64,000 nucleotides of DNA from Vibrio sp. RE88 (GTDB taxonomy: Bacteria; Pseudomonadota; Gammaproteobacteria; Enterobacterales; Vibrionaceae). The position numbers and the translations under genes are program-made. The stretch is taken from assembly GCF_013113835.1 (NCBI RefSeq), contig NZ_VTYQ01000003.1, forward strand, positions 248,001-312,000. The letters run 5' to 3'. The notes under the pieces were generated by a model. It was not told the origin of the DNA, made no database searches, and worked only from the letters and a program-made list of their open reading frames with translations. Below, in pieces: positions 19,260-29,039 of the stretch (its first letter is position 1; every line of letters starts with the position of its first letter).

Positions 19260-19897
19260 TTATAGGACCCGTAGAAATCAATCATCTGAGCATTTTTCTG
19301 CTTCGGTATCGGTGACATTTTCTTTGTTAACGCCAGTTCGAATTCTTGGTTACCCGCCACTTCTGTTTGCAGTGTTTCGTTCATCTGTGGGTGCCAAGCC
19401 GTTAACGTCGCACTTTCCAACCCATCTGGAAGCGTTATTCTGGCAACCCCTGACTTACCGGTAATGGTGTAATAAGGAGTATCGACAACCTTAATGTAAC
19501 CGCTCATCCAGTCATGAATGTTACATCCCATGGCGACCACGCCTTCGCTAGAAAAAGATTTCTCAACCCCCTGTTCGGAAGCACGAATCACAAAAGAAAA
19601 ATCGAGTGGGCCTGTAATGGAATAAATATGGTGGGAGATATCGTCTTTGTTGGTAAACAGGACGGGCTGGTTGACTCTTACTACTGAAATATAAGGCTTA
19701 AAGGCACGGCCGTTTTGAGATACTTCGGTCACCAACGTTTCGTTAGTTGTCGTTTCCTCAACGGGTAAGTTGGAAGCGGTAACATAGACCACGGCATCTT
19801 TTACTGGTTTGCCATTACTTTGTACAACGCGCACTTCGATAGGTGCAGCAGAAGAAATAGCGGGAAACAAGAATAGAATAAGAAGCAAATGACGCAT
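19256..19897 (-). CDS. Periplasmic cupredoxin-like protein (methylamine-utilization type)
   Basis: ATG 19897 gives 213 residues starting MRHLLLILFLFPAISSAA, a clear signal peptide; an in-frame TTG at 19927 would lengthen it by ten residues. The first half has an Ig-like segment (VQSNGKPVKDAVVYV). The central part has a cupredoxin layout: ISHHIYSI and GCNIHDWMSGYIKV place His, Cys and a second His as in type-1 copper sites. Proteins of this kind are often annotated as methylamine utilization proteins, but no such pathway is nearby. It is coupled by a 4-bp overlap to the EAL sensor, suggesting copper or redox sensing linked to c-di-GMP. Confidence 0.75.
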   Translation of the reverse strand: MRHLLLILFLFPAISSAAPIEVRVVQSNGKPVKDAVVYVTASNLPVEETTTNETLVTEVSQNGRAFKPYISVVRVNQPVLFTNKDDISHHIYSITGPLDFSFVIRASEQGVEKSFSSEGVVAMGCNIHDWMSGYIKVVDTPYYTITGKSGVARITLPDGLESATLTAWHPQMNETLQTEVAGNQEFELALTKKMSPIPKQKNAQMIDFYGSYK

Positions 19898-20024
19898 ATT
19901 GCATATCTGATTTATTAGACTTAACAATCAGCATAGCAGTCACTTGGGATTTTTGCGGGTTGAAAGAGCATAGGTATCAACACACTATGCTCTGATAATT
20001 GGAGTTTTTGTGAAAGCGAAGTTG

Positions 20025-20645
20025 CTACTCGAATGCAGCTGGGTCGCCCGAACCAACGCGGGCAATGACAGGCTCATCATCACTGAAATCGACTACGGTC
20101 GTTGGCTGCTCACCAAGGTAGCCACCATTTAGGATGCAGTCCACCGCGTGCTCTAGTTTATCGCGAATCTCTTCTGGGTCAGATTCAGTAACGTCATTGC
20201 CCGGAAGAATTAATGACGTCGACATCAAAGGTTCACCAAGCGCTTCCAGCAAGTCCAGCGCAATCTGATTGTCCGGTACACGGATACCAATCGTCTTACG
20301 TTTAGAGTTCATCAAACGACGTGGTACTTCTTTCGTCCCCTTGAAGATAAACGTGTAAGGGCCTGGCGTATTGTTCTTTAGTAATCGAAACGCGGTGTTG
20401 TCGACACGAGCATAAAGAGACAGCTCTGAAAGATCGCGACAAAGCAAAGTAAAATTGTGCTTTTCGTCCAATCGACGAATCTTACAAATTCGCTCCAAAG
20501 CCTGCTTATTCTCTAGCTGACAGCCCAGTGCATAACCGGAATCTGTCGGATAGATAACCACACCGCCATTACGAATGATTGCCACAGCCTGATTGATCAA
20601 GCGAGCCTGGGGGTTTTCTGGGTGAACGTAAAAAAACTGGCTCAT
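20025..20645 (-). CDS. yciO: Sua5/YciO/YrdC-family protein YciO
   Basis: A 206-residue single-domain protein almost colinear with E. coli YciO (same length; MSQFFYVHP start, YPTDSGYALGC, NNTPGPYTFI, KRKTIGIRVPDN). The fold binds ATP and RNA and is shared with threonylcarbamoyl-AMP synthases, but YciO does not fully replace TsaC in E. coli, so its role in t6A formation is unsettled. It lies 90 bp downstream of rnm on the same strand, as in E. coli, and probably shares its transcript. Confidence 0.93.
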   Translation of the reverse strand: MSQFFYVHPENPQARLINQAVAIIRNGGVVIYPTDSGYALGCQLENKQALERICKIRRLDEKHNFTLLCRDLSELSLYARVDNTAFRLLKNNTPGPYTFIFKGTKEVPRRLMNSKRKTIGIRVPDNQIALDLLEALGEPLMSTSLILPGNDVTESDPEEIRDKLEHAVDCILNGGYLGEQPTTVVDFSDDEPVIARVGSGDPAAFE

Positions 20646-20735
20646 TGTAATTCCTCATCATCGAGTCTCTCGACTCTATATTTGTAACGTATTGATTTAA
20701 TAGCAATCTAAGTCACTAATCGCCACAACCTATGG

Positions 20736-21587
20736 TCAATCAGCTTGCGAAGGCTCAATACCCCAATCTTTCCATACAGGTTCTACACCTGATGGCAGCC
20801 ACAAATTCCTGCCCAGCTCCATCCAAGGAGACGGATAATGGAAGTCACTGCCTTGAGACGCTAATAGTTTGTATTGTATAGCATAATCCGCCAAGTTGCG
20901 CCTTTCTTGTTGGCCCTGTTGTGGTTGGGCCACTTCCATCGCATCACCACCCGCTTCAACAAATGCGGCAAGCAGTCGCTTAATCCATTTTGCGGTGAGA
21001 TCGTAGCGCCCGGGATGCGCAAGCACCGCTTGACCACCCGCACTGTGAATGGCACTGACGGCATCAGCCATCGAACACCAACTCGGTGGTACATAACCTG
21101 GGTTATTGCGAGTCAGGTATTTCTTAAATACCTGTTGCATGGTTTTGGCGTAGCCATTGTCCACCAGCCATTTTGCAAAATGCGCTCGCGTAATCGGCGC
21201 ATCTCCGGCAATGGCTTGCACCTCTTCGAGCACCCCTTCTCGGGTCGCTTTGATCAGGCGATGAGCGATCATTTCCGCTCGCCCTTCACGGTGCTTTTTC
21301 TGCTGTTCGATTAACTGAGCCAACTCGGCGGACTTTGGGTCTATATTCAACCCAACAATGTGGATGTCTTTATTTTGCCACACCGTGGATATTTCAATAC
21401 CGTTAATGATTTTTATGGGTAGCTGGTTGTCTTGAACATACTGATGCGCAATCTCTAAACCATCTACCGTATCGTGATCGGTAATCGCCAGCACATCGAT
21501 ATCAAAACCGAGCGCTCTGTCTATCAATTCGTTAGCAGGTAATCGTCCGTCAGAGGCCGTGGTATGGCTGTGTAAATCAATTCTCAT
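20736..21587 (-). CDS. rnm: PHP-domain 5'-3' exoribonuclease, RNase AM (YciV/TrpH)
   Basis: A 283-residue PHP-fold phosphoesterase. Metal-binding motifs include [11 protein letters not shown] at the N-terminus, [10 protein letters not shown] near 36, VLAHPGRYD near 190 and GSDFHYP near 250. In E. coli the homologue matures 5' ends of 5S and other rRNAs by removing short RNAs. The gene is divergent from the trp operon across a shared regulatory region, the classic trpH position, but it has no role in tryptophan synthesis. The start ATG 21587 gives the conserved MRIDLHSH. Confidence 0.93.
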   Translation of the reverse strand: MRIDLHSHTTASDGRLPANELIDRALGFDIDVLAITDHDTVDGLEIAHQYVQDNQLPIKIINGIEISTVWQNKDIHIVGLNIDPKSAELAQLIEQQKKHREGRAEMIAHRLIKATREGVLEEVQAIAGDAPITRAHFAKWLVDNGYAKTMQQVFKKYLTRNNPGYVPPSWCSMADAVSAIHSAGGQAVLAHPGRYDLTAKWIKRLLAAFVEAGGDAMEVAQPQQGQQERRNLADYAIQYKLLASQGSDFHYPSPWMELGRNLWLPSGVEPVWKDWGIEPSQAD

Positions 21588-21603
21588 AAATGTGTTTTTT
21601 TAG

Positions 21604-21635
21604 TTGACTTTTTACCTCTGCACTAGTTAACTAGT
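21604..21635 (+). promoter_or_regulatory. trp promoter and TrpR operator
   Basis: A -35 box TTGACT (21604-21609) and -10 box TTAACT (21627-21632) are 17 bp apart. Overlapping the -10 is a perfect 14-bp palindrome ACTAGTTAACTAGT at 21622-21635, essentially the E. coli trp operator core. Tryptophan-loaded TrpR bound here would block polymerase directly. Confidence 0.93.
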
Positions 21636-21669
21636 ACACAAATACGAAGTACCTGAATTAAGGCTCACT

Positions 21670-21795
21670 ATGTTACAAGAAATTAACCAAAACCAGAAAG
21701 CGAATCTTGCAGCTGACTCTCTACGTGACAGTTCTGCAGACCTTGCTTGGTGGCGTACTTGGACAAGTTCTTGGTGGGCTAACGTGTACTTTTAA
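21670..21795 (+). CDS. trpL: trp operon leader peptide
   Basis: A 41-residue reading frame with AAGG upstream. It contains five Trp codons close to its end, in the order WW, W, WW (residues 27, 28, 31, 35, 36), ending WWANVYF. Ribosome stalling here when charged tRNA-Trp is scarce should favour an antiterminator and expose trpE. The terminator hairpin begins 20 nt after its stop. Longer than the 14-residue E. coli peptide but typical of Vibrio in its Trp richness. Confidence 0.93.
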   Translation: MLQEINQNQKANLAADSLRDSSADLAWWRTWTSSWWANVYF

Positions 21796-21815
21796 TTTAC
21801 CAAATTAATGTTATC

Positions 21816-21846
21816 AAGCCCGCTACTAAAGCGGGCTTTTTGTTTT
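21816..21846 (+). terminator. trp attenuator
   Basis: An 8-bp GC-rich stem (21816-21823 with 21831-21838) with a 7-nt loop is followed by TTTTTGTTTT. The GGGCT at 21776-21780, within the last Trp codons of the leader, can pair with AGCCC of the left arm (21817-21821) as a competing antiterminator; that pairing is inferred by eye. Confidence 0.9.
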
Positions 21847-21975
21847 GTCGGATACTCAGCACTCAACTGGTCAAACATTCATCAAATAGAGCAAATTCCA
21901 CATTGGGTGAACGTTTTCTTTGTGCGACTATGTACGGCAGGAAGTAAAAAAGATTACAAATGAAAAGGAGGTCTT

Positions 21976-23541
21976 GTGAACAAGGCCATTGAAATCAAAA
22001 AGCTTGGAAACCTAGAAGTTATCCAAGCATCTGCACCTTACACGCAGGATCCAACTCGTCTGTTTCATACTCTGTGTGAAAACAAAACCGACAGCCTGTT
22101 ATTGGAGTCCGCAGAGATCGATTCAAAACAGGATCTGAAAAGCCTGCTGATCGTTGATTCCGCTGTTCGCATCGTTTGCAACGGCCACATTGTGACCATG
22201 CAAGCACTGACCAATAACGGTAAACACCTGCTTTCTCATTTGACTCACAACATTCATAGCAATGTGGTTCATTCATTTGATGGCCAAACGCTGACACTAG
22301 AGTTTGAAGCGCCTTGCGATACACTTGATGAAGATTCTCGCTTACGAGAAGCGTCTTCTTTTGATGCATTGCGTCTGGTCCAGCACAGTTTTGATCTTAC
22401 TGAACATCAGCAACACGCCGTTTTCCTTGGTGGTCTGTTCGCATACGACATGGTGGCGAACTTTGAACCTTTAGGTAATGCAGAAGCATCAAACCAATGC
22501 CCAGACTACGTTTTTTACGTCGCAGAAACTCTGCTCGTCGTAGACCATCAGAGCGAGTCTTGTGATTTACAAGCCACATTGTTTGCGAATAGCGAAGAAA
22601 AAGCGACGCTGGAAGCACGCATTGAAAGCATTCAGTCACAATGCGCTAACCTGAAACATTTACCGCAAGCGACCAAATTAACTGACGTTTCTCCACAGCC
22701 AAGCGTTTCAGATGAAGATTTCTGCCAAATCGTTCGAGATCTAAAGCAATACGTAGTACGAGGCGATATCTTTCAGGTTGTTCCGTCACGCCGCTTCACC
22801 CTGCCTTGTCCATCACCACTCGCTGCATACAAAGAATTAAAGCTAAACAACCCAAGCCCTTACATGTTCTACATGCAAGATGAGCTATTCACTCTGTTTG
22901 GCGCATCACCTGAAAGTGCGCTTAAATACGAAACCCACACTAACCAAGTCGAGATTTACCCAATCGCAGGTACGCGTCGCCGCGGTAAACGCCCTGATGG
23001 TGCTATCGATTTCGATCTAGATAGCCGTATTGAGCTTGAACTGCGCACTGACATGAAAGAGAACGCTGAACACATGATGTTAGTGGATCTCGCGCGTAAC
23101 GACGTCGCTCGTATTTCCCAAGCAGGTTCTCGCCACGTTGCCGATTTGCTTAAAGTCGACCGCTACAGCCATGTAATGCACTTAGTATCCCGAGTGGTTG
23201 GTCAGCTTCGAGACGACCTGGACGCTCTGCACGCTTATCAAGCTTGCATGAACATGGGGACACTGACTGGTGCACCAAAAATCCGTGCGATGCAACTTAT
23301 CAGAGATGTCGAAGGTGCGCGCCGTGGTAGCTATGGCGGTGCCGTTGGCTACCTCACTGGCGAAGGTACATTAGACACCTGTATCGTTATCCGTTCTGCT
23401 TATGTCGAGAATGGCATCGCTCAAGTTCAAGCGGGAGCAGGTGTTGTGTTTGATTCAGAACCGCAAGCCGAAGCAGATGAAACTCGTGGTAAGGCGCAAG
23501 CCGTTATCTCTGCAATTCAGTCAGCGCATAAGGAGTCGTAG
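21976..23541 (+). CDS. trpE: Anthranilate synthase component I
   Basis: A 521-residue subunit that, with TrpG, converts chorismate and glutamine to anthranilate. It starts at GTG 21976 just after AAAAGGAGGT. The N-terminal LLES motif in SLLLESAEIDS is the tryptophan feedback-binding site. The chorismate-binding domain holds FGASPESALKYE, YPIAGTRRRGKRPDG and TGAPKIRAMQLI. Its stop is 2 nt before trpG, so translation is coupled. Expression is controlled by the operator and attenuator upstream. Confidence 0.97.
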   Translation: MNKAIEIKKLGNLEVIQASAPYTQDPTRLFHTLCENKTDSLLLESAEIDSKQDLKSLLIVDSAVRIVCNGHIVTMQALTNNGKHLLSHLTHNIHSNVVHSFDGQTLTLEFEAPCDTLDEDSRLREASSFDALRLVQHSFDLTEHQQHAVFLGGLFAYDMVANFEPLGNAEASNQCPDYVFYVAETLLVVDHQSESCDLQATLFANSEEKATLEARIESIQSQCANLKHLPQATKLTDVSPQPSVSDEDFCQIVRDLKQYVVRGDIFQVVPSRRFTLPCPSPLAAYKELKLNNPSPYMFYMQDELFTLFGASPESALKYETHTNQVEIYPIAGTRRRGKRPDGAIDFDLDSRIELELRTDMKENAEHMMLVDLARNDVARISQAGSRHVADLLKVDRYSHVMHLVSRVVGQLRDDLDALHAYQACMNMGTLTGAPKIRAMQLIRDVEGARRGSYGGAVGYLTGEGTLDTCIVIRSAYVENGIAQVQAGAGVVFDSEPQAEADETRGKAQAVISAIQSAHKES

Positions 23542-23543
23542 AG

Positions 23544-24149
23544 ATGGCTAACATTGTATTTATCGATAACTTTGACTCGTTTACCTATAACTTAGTGGAT
23601 CAGTTTCGTTCACTCGGACACGACGTCAAAATCTACCGCAACCACATTGCCGCGGAAGCGATTGAAAACGCGGTCAACGAACTAGACAATCCGGTTGTGT
23701 TACTGTCCCCCGGCCCAGGTGCGCCATCTGAAGCTGGCTCAATGCCGGAAGTCATCCAACGCCTGAAAGGTAAAGTGCCGATGATCGGTATCTGTCTCGG
23801 TCACCAAGCCATCGTTGAAGCGTATGGTGGCACCGTTGCTGGCGCAGGTGAAATTGTCCATGGCAAAGTGTCGATGATGGAACACCAGAATCATCCGACT
23901 TATAGCCGCCTTCCTTCACCACTTGCCATTGCGCGTTACCACTCGTTAGTGGCTACGCAGGTACCTGAAACACTTACCGTAACCGCAGAGGTCGACGGAC
24001 TCGTCATGTCTGTGGTTCATGAACAAGATAAAATTTGTGGCTTCCAATTCCACCCGGAATCCATCATGACTACTCATGGCGCAACACTGTTAGCCAATGC
24101 GATTGAGTGGGCTTTACAAGAATCAAATCTAACGTCAGTGCAGCAATAA
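23544..24149 (+). CDS. trpG: Anthranilate synthase component II, glutamine amidotransferase
   Basis: A 201-residue class I glutaminase that supplies ammonia to TrpE. The nucleophile is in [15 protein letters not shown], and the His-Glu pair is in [10 protein letters not shown]. It is a stand-alone trpG, as in Vibrio, not fused to trpD as in E. coli. The ATG at 23544 follows AAGGAG located inside the end of trpE. Confidence 0.97.
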   Translation: MANIVFIDNFDSFTYNLVDQFRSLGHDVKIYRNHIAAEAIENAVNELDNPVVLLSPGPGAPSEAGSMPEVIQRLKGKVPMIGICLGHQAIVEAYGGTVAGAGEIVHGKVSMMEHQNHPTYSRLPSPLAIARYHSLVATQVPETLTVTAEVDGLVMSVVHEQDKICGFQFHPESIMTTHGATLLANAIEWALQESNLTSVQQ

Positions 24150-24162
24150 GGAGCAAATAAGA

Positions 24163-25161
24163 ATGGAAACGATCATCAACAAACTCTATGAACAACAACC
24201 GCTAACTCAGGAAGAAAGCCAACAGCTTTTTGACATCATTATTCGCGGTGAACTTGATCCAATTCTTATGGCATCGGCGCTGACAGCACTGAAGATTAAA
24301 GGTGAAACACCGGATGAGATCGCTGGCGCAGCAAAAGCACTGCTTGCCAATGCAAATCCATTCCCTCGCCCTGACTATGATTTCGCGGATATCGTGGGCA
24401 CTGGTGGTGATGGCCACAATACCATCAACATTTCGACCACAGCTGCCTTTGTTGCTGCGGCATGTGGTTTGAAGGTAGCAAAACACGGTAACCGCAGTGT
24501 TTCAAGCAAATCGGGCTCTTCTGACCTGCTTGATTCATTTGGCATCAACCTCGCCATGAGCGCAGAAGATACTCGTGCAGCGGTAGATAAACTCGGTGTC
24601 GCTTTCTTGTTTGCGCCGCAATACCACAGTGGTGTTCGCCACGCGATGCCTGTTCGTCAGACCATGAAAACTCGTACCATTTTTAACATCTTAGGCCCGC
24701 TGATCAACCCTGCTCGCCCAAACATTGAGCTTATGGGTGTGTACAGCGAAGAGCTGGTACGTCCTATCGCTGAAACTATGCTTAAGATGGGCATGAAGCG
24801 CGCTGCCGTAGTGCACGGTAGCGGCCTAGATGAAGTTGCTATTCATGGCAACACCACAGTAGCGGAAATCAAAGATGGGCAAATTACTGAATACACGTTG
24901 ACTCCAGAAGACTTTGGCTTGACAGCGCATCCGCTTGAAGCGATTAAAGGCGGTGATCCTGAAGAGAACAAAGCCATCATTACCAATATCCTCACGGGTA
25001 AAGGCACCGACGCCCAGCTGGGTGCAGTAGCGGTTAACGTTGCGCTTCTAATGCGCTTATTTGGCCATGAAGATCTCAAGGCCAACACTCAGCAAGCCAT
25101 CGACGCGATGAATTCAGGTAAAGCGTTTGAATTAGTAAATCAACTGGCGGCTCACGCCTAA
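24163..25161 (+). CDS. trpD: Anthranilate phosphoribosyltransferase
   Basis: A 332-residue enzyme adding the phosphoribosyl group of PRPP to anthranilate. Visible motifs are [14 protein letters not shown] (PRPP loop, near 85), [18 protein letters not shown] (anthranilate and PRPP contacts) and [12 protein letters not shown]. The length fits an unfused TrpD. It starts 13 nt after trpG with AAGGAG upstream. Confidence 0.97.
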   Translation: METIINKLYEQQPLTQEESQQLFDIIIRGELDPILMASALTALKIKGETPDEIAGAAKALLANANPFPRPDYDFADIVGTGGDGHNTINISTTAAFVAAACGLKVAKHGNRSVSSKSGSSDLLDSFGINLAMSAEDTRAAVDKLGVAFLFAPQYHSGVRHAMPVRQTMKTRTIFNILGPLINPARPNIELMGVYSEELVRPIAETMLKMGMKRAAVVHGSGLDEVAIHGNTTVAEIKDGQITEYTLTPEDFGLTAHPLEAIKGGDPEENKAIITNILTGKGTDAQLGAVAVNVALLMRLFGHEDLKANTQQAIDAMNSGKAFELVNQLAAHA

Positions 25162-25185
25162 TTTCTCAGGGAACGGAAAACTATA

Positions 25186-26613
25186 ATGACTCAAACACAA
25201 GATAAGCTCTCAGAACACGTTTCCATTAAAGAAGCCAAAATGGCTAAAGTATTGGCCAAGATTGTTCGCGACAAATATGTATGGGTGGAAGAGCGTAAAG
25301 CTTCTCAGCCTTTCGACACATTCAAAGCGAATCTTACACCCTCTGATCGCAGCTTCTACGATGCAGTGAGCGGCGACAATACCGCTTTCATCACGGAGTG
25401 TAAAAAGGCGTCCCCGTCCAAGGGACTGATTCGTGACGACTTTGATCTCGATTACATCGCATCCGTTTACAATAACCACGCTGATGCGATTTCAGTACTT
25501 ACCGACGAAAAGTACTTTCAGGGCAGCTTCGATTTCCTGCCACAAGTAAGAAAGCAAGCGTCTCAACCGATTCTGTGTAAAGACTTTATGGTCGATACCT
25601 ATCAGGTTTATCTAGCTCGCCATTACTCTGCTGACGCAATTCTGCTGATGCTGTCTGTACTTGATGATGCCGAGTATAAAGAACTGGAAGAAGTGGCTCA
25701 CTCACTCAACATGGGCATTCTGACCGAAGTCAGTAATGAAGAAGAGTTGCACCGCGCGGTGAAGCTTGGTGCTAAAGTTATTGGTATTAATAACCGCAAC
25801 TTACGTGACCTAACAACAGATTTGAACCGCACCAAAGAGCTGGCACCAACAATACGTGAACTGGCACCAGAGGCGACTATCATTTCGGAGTCAGGCATCT
25901 ACACACACCAAGAAGTCCGTGACCTCGTTGACTTTGCCAATGGCTTTCTGATTGGCAGCTCATTAATGGCAGAGGACAACCTCGAACTCGCGGTACGTAA
26001 AGTCACGCTAGGTGAAAACAAGGTTTGTGGCCTGACGCACCCAGATGACGCTGCGAAAGCTTACCAAGCCGGCGCTGTGTTTGGCGGATTAATTTTCGCG
26101 ACCAAATCTAAGCGTTGTGTTGATTTGGAAACTGCCCGTTTAACCATGTCTGGTGCGCCTTTGAAATACGTTGGCGTGTTCCAGAATCAAGAGATTGACA
26201 CAGTCACGGCAACCGCCAAAGAGCTAGGTCTCACTGTGGTTCAATTACACGGTGAAGAAGACCAAAGCTATGTTGATGCATTGCATGCACAGTTGGGTGA
26301 TGACATTGAGATTTGGAAAGCTTACGGCGTCACAGACACTCTGCCGACTCTGCTTGATGCACCAATCAGTCGTCACCTATTAGACACTAAAGTCGGATCT
26401 CAATCTGGTGGTACTGGATTAGTCTTCGACTGGTCTTTGATAAGCGATGCATCAAAAATCATGCTAGCGGGTGGTATTTCACCTTTTAATGCTCAGAAAG
26501 CTGCACAACAAGGCTGCCTTGGTCTGGATTTGAATTCTGGTGTTGAAATGTCACCGGGTAAAAAAGACGCAGAGAAGCTGCAGCAGGCATTTGATGCGAT
26601 TCGCAGCTACTAA
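25186..26613 (+). CDS. trpCF: Bifunctional indole-3-glycerol phosphate synthase / phosphoribosylanthranilate isomerase
   Basis: A 475-residue fusion of two (beta/alpha)8 barrels that carry out consecutive steps. Residues about 1-270 are the synthase (ITECKKASPSKGLIR, CKDFMVDTYQ, GINNRNLRDL, ISESGI). Residues about 275-475 are the isomerase (KVCGLTHPDDA with its cysteine, VQLHGEEDQ, LAGGISPFN with catalytic Asp expected in LLDTKVGSQSGGTG). The same fusion occurs in enteric bacteria. The first 20 residues are an extra stretch before the conserved MAKVLAKIV, and an internal start there is possible. Confidence 0.95.
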   Translation: MTQTQDKLSEHVSIKEAKMAKVLAKIVRDKYVWVEERKASQPFDTFKANLTPSDRSFYDAVSGDNTAFITECKKASPSKGLIRDDFDLDYIASVYNNHADAISVLTDEKYFQGSFDFLPQVRKQASQPILCKDFMVDTYQVYLARHYSADAILLMLSVLDDAEYKELEEVAHSLNMGILTEVSNEEELHRAVKLGAKVIGINNRNLRDLTTDLNRTKELAPTIRELAPEATIISESGIYTHQEVRDLVDFANGFLIGSSLMAEDNLELAVRKVTLGENKVCGLTHPDDAAKAYQAGAVFGGLIFATKSKRCVDLETARLTMSGAPLKYVGVFQNQEIDTVTATAKELGLTVVQLHGEEDQSYVDALHAQLGDDIEIWKAYGVTDTLPTLLDAPISRHLLDTKVGSQSGGTGLVFDWSLISDASKIMLAGGISPFNAQKAAQQGCLGLDLNSGVEMSPGKKDAEKLQQAFDAIRSY

Positions 26614-26661
26614 CTAGATTTATTAAAGCTTAATTACTCATAATTAAAGAAATTTTTTGGT

Positions 26662-26675
26662 GTGCTAGAGAGCAC
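26662..26675 (+). other. Small hairpin in the trpCF-trpB gap
   Basis: The 90-bp gap between trpCF and trpB is the only sizeable gap inside the operon. GTGCT (26662-26666) and AGCAC (26671-26675) pair around AGAG, and flanking TGG/CCA extend it. There is no T run after it, so it is more likely a processing or stability element than a terminator. Confidence 0.4.
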
Positions 26676-26703
26676 TGCCAAACTGAATTGAAGGAATAAA
26701 ACC

Positions 26704-27894
26704 ATGGCAAAACTTGATGCCTACTTTGGCGAATACGGTGGTCAATACGTACCCCAAATTCTCGTTCCTGCACTAGAGCAGCTAGAACAAGCGTTTATCG
26801 ATGCGCAAGAAGACCCAGAGTTTCGCAGCGAATTTATGAGCCTACTGCAAGAGTACGCTGGTCGTCCAACGGCACTAACGCTGACTCGCAACCTGACCAA
26901 AGGTACAAAAACCAAGCTGTACCTTAAACGCGAAGATTTACTACACGGTGGCGCGCACAAAACTAACCAAGTACTAGGCCAGGCACTGTTGGCTAAGCGT
27001 ATGGGCAAAAACGAGATCATTGCAGAAACTGGCGCTGGTCAACATGGTGTGGCAACTGCTCTGGCCTGTGCTTTGCTCGGGCTAAAATGTCGCGTCTACA
27101 TGGGTGCAAAAGACGTAGAGCGTCAAAGCCCGAACGTGTTCCGTATGAAACTTATGGGCGCGAAAGTCATTCCTGTTCACTCGGGTTCTGCAACTCTTAA
27201 AGACGCATGTAATGAAGCACTGCGTGACTGGTCAGCAAGCTACGAAGAAGCGCACTACCTACTGGGTACCGCCGCTGGCCCTCACCCATTCCCGACCATC
27301 GTACGTGATTTCCAACGCATGATCGGTGAAGAAACAAAGAATCAGATTCTGGCTCGTGAAGGTCGCCTTCCTGATGCCGTCATCGCTTGTGTGGGTGGTG
27401 GCTCAAATGCAATCGGCATGTTTGCTGACTTTATTGAAGAAGAAACGGTTCGCCTGATTGGTGTTGAGCCTGCGGGTAAAGGTATTGATACCGACCAGCA
27501 TGGCGCTCCTCTTAAGCACGGTAAAACCGGCATTTTCTTTGGTATGAAAGCACCGCTGATGCAAGATACGAACGGGCAAGTTGAAGAGTCTTACTCTGTT
27601 TCAGCAGGCCTTGATTTCCCTTCAGTTGGGCCTCAGCACGCACACCTGAACGCGATTGGCCGTGCAGAATACGACAACGTAACAGATGATGAAGCTTTGG
27701 AAGCGTTCCAAGAGCTGGCTCGCAGTGAAGGTATTATCCCTGCCCTAGAGTCCTCTCACGCATTAGCTCATGCACTGCGTATGGCTCGTGAGAACCCAGA
27801 CAAAGAACAACTTCTGGTCGTAAACCTATCAGGTCGTGGTGACAAAGACATCTTTACTGTTCACGCCATTCTAGAAGAAAAAGGAGTTATCTAA
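26704..27894 (+). CDS. trpB: Tryptophan synthase beta subunit
   Basis: A 396-residue PLP enzyme that joins indole to serine. The PLP lysine is in [17 protein letters not shown] (near residue 86) and the phosphate-binding loop is [10 protein letters not shown] (near 232). [10 protein letters not shown] carries the catalytic glutamate region. AAGGAATAAAACC precedes the ATG. The last base of its stop is the first base of the trpA ATG (TAATG), so the alpha and beta subunits are made in a coupled way. Confidence 0.98.
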   Translation: MAKLDAYFGEYGGQYVPQILVPALEQLEQAFIDAQEDPEFRSEFMSLLQEYAGRPTALTLTRNLTKGTKTKLYLKREDLLHGGAHKTNQVLGQALLAKRMGKNEIIAETGAGQHGVATALACALLGLKCRVYMGAKDVERQSPNVFRMKLMGAKVIPVHSGSATLKDACNEALRDWSASYEEAHYLLGTAAGPHPFPTIVRDFQRMIGEETKNQILAREGRLPDAVIACVGGGSNAIGMFADFIEEETVRLIGVEPAGKGIDTDQHGAPLKHGKTGIFFGMKAPLMQDTNGQVEESYSVSAGLDFPSVGPQHAHLNAIGRAEYDNVTDDEALEAFQELARSEGIIPALESSHALAHALRMARENPDKEQLLVVNLSGRGDKDIFTVHAILEEKGVI

Positions 27895-28700
27895 TGAGCC
27901 GTTATGAATCTATGTTTGAGCGCCTGAACGAGAAAAACCAAGGTGCATTTGTTCCTTTTGTAACGGTGTGCGACCCAAACCCTGAGCAATCGCTGAAGAT
28001 TATGGAAACACTGGTTGAAGCAGGTGCCGATGCACTTGAACTGGGTATTCCATTCTCGGATCCACTCGCCGATGGCCCTACCATTCAAGGAGCAAACATT
28101 CGCGCATTGGACTCGGGAGCTACTCCAGATATCTGCTTTGAGTTGATTGGAAAGATCCGCGCTAAATACCCAGAACTCCCGATCGGCCTTTTAATGTACG
28201 CTAATCTTGTTTACGCGCGCGGCATCGACAGTTTTTACCAGCGTTGTGCAAATGCCGGTATCGATTCTGTGTTAATTGCTGACGTACCAACCAATGAAAG
28301 CGAAGAGTTTGTTGAGTCGGCAAAGAAACACGGTGTTGAGCCTATCTTCATTGCACCGCCAACAGCATCAGAAGAGACACTAAAATCGGTTGCTGAATTA
28401 GGTGGGGGCTATACTTACCTACTTTCTCGTGCTGGCGTAACAGGTGCTGAAAAAAAAGCCAACATGCCAGTGAGTGACCTGCTAGATAAGCTCAACAAGT
28501 ACGATGCTCCACCATCGCTTTTAGGCTTTGGCATTTCTCAGCCAGAGCAAGTCAAACAAGCGATTGAGTCTGGTGCCGCTGGCGCGATTTCAGGCTCCGC
28601 TATCGTCAAGATCATCGAATCAAACGTCGAGTCTCCGCAGGAAATGTTAAATCAGCTCGCTAGTTTTGTTTCTCCAATGAAGGCTGCAACACAAAAATAA
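27894..28700 (+). CDS. trpA: Tryptophan synthase alpha subunit
   Basis: A 268-residue (beta/alpha)8 enzyme cleaving indole-3-glycerol phosphate to indole, which is channelled to TrpB. The catalytic glutamate and aspartate are in [20 protein letters not shown] (Glu near 49, Asp near 60). [12 protein letters not shown] is the mobile loop. It is the last trp gene, followed by a terminator. Confidence 0.98.
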   Translation: MSRYESMFERLNEKNQGAFVPFVTVCDPNPEQSLKIMETLVEAGADALELGIPFSDPLADGPTIQGANIRALDSGATPDICFELIGKIRAKYPELPIGLLMYANLVYARGIDSFYQRCANAGIDSVLIADVPTNESEEFVESAKKHGVEPIFIAPPTASEETLKSVAELGGGYTYLLSRAGVTGAEKKANMPVSDLLDKLNKYDAPPSLLGFGISQPEQVKQAIESGAAGAISGSAIVKIIESNVESPQEMLNQLASFVSPMKAATQK

Positions 28701-28725
28701 CGGAATAGCCATCTAAACATCTATG

Positions 28726-28767
28726 AGATCGGTTTCTTAAGTCCTTAAGGAAATCGATCTTTTTTTT
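28726..28767 (+). terminator. Terminator of the trp operon
   Basis: Arms 28726-28741 and 28744-28760 pair over about 15 bp with one bulge and one mismatch, then eight T follow. It lies 25 nt after the trpA stop. The rest of the 339-bp gap to 29040 holds the palindrome and a candidate promoter described separately. Confidence 0.88.
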
Positions 28768-28842
28768 AACATTTCAACGTTAAATCTCCACCTCACACTT
28801 CAATCACCTTACAAATCTCTCCAGCCAAAAAACATACTCACC

Positions 28843-28868
28843 ACCAATAGCAAACGTTTGCTATTGGT
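28843..28868. promoter_or_regulatory. Perfect 26-bp palindrome, LacI/PurR-type operator candidate
   Basis: The half-site ACCAATAGCAAAC is followed directly by its exact reverse complement, with no loop. The core GCAAACGTTTGC is the core of PurR and related LacI-family operators. It sits about 170 bp ahead of the symporter gene and some 45 bp before a candidate -35 box. It may be an operator of a LacI-family dimer; which one is unknown. Confidence 0.6.
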
Positions 28869-28913
28869 TAAAAAATTATCACCCATCAATAAAAGTGGTT
28901 TTAATTGGCCCGA

Positions 28914-28943
28914 TTGACTTTGTACCTTATTGCTAAATGTAAA
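28914..28943 (+). promoter_or_regulatory. Candidate promoter of the symporter gene
   Basis: TTGACT (28914-28919) and TGTAAA (28938-28943) are 18 bp apart. The -10 is weak, so the assignment is tentative; it would leave a leader of roughly 90 nt. Confidence 0.3.
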
Positions 28944-29039
28944 AATAACGTGTAAAAAGCGAGGCGAAATTATTATCTATTTAGATTATTTAACTTAGAT
29001 GGTAATTCTGGAAATTTAAATTTTGTTAGCACAGAGGTT

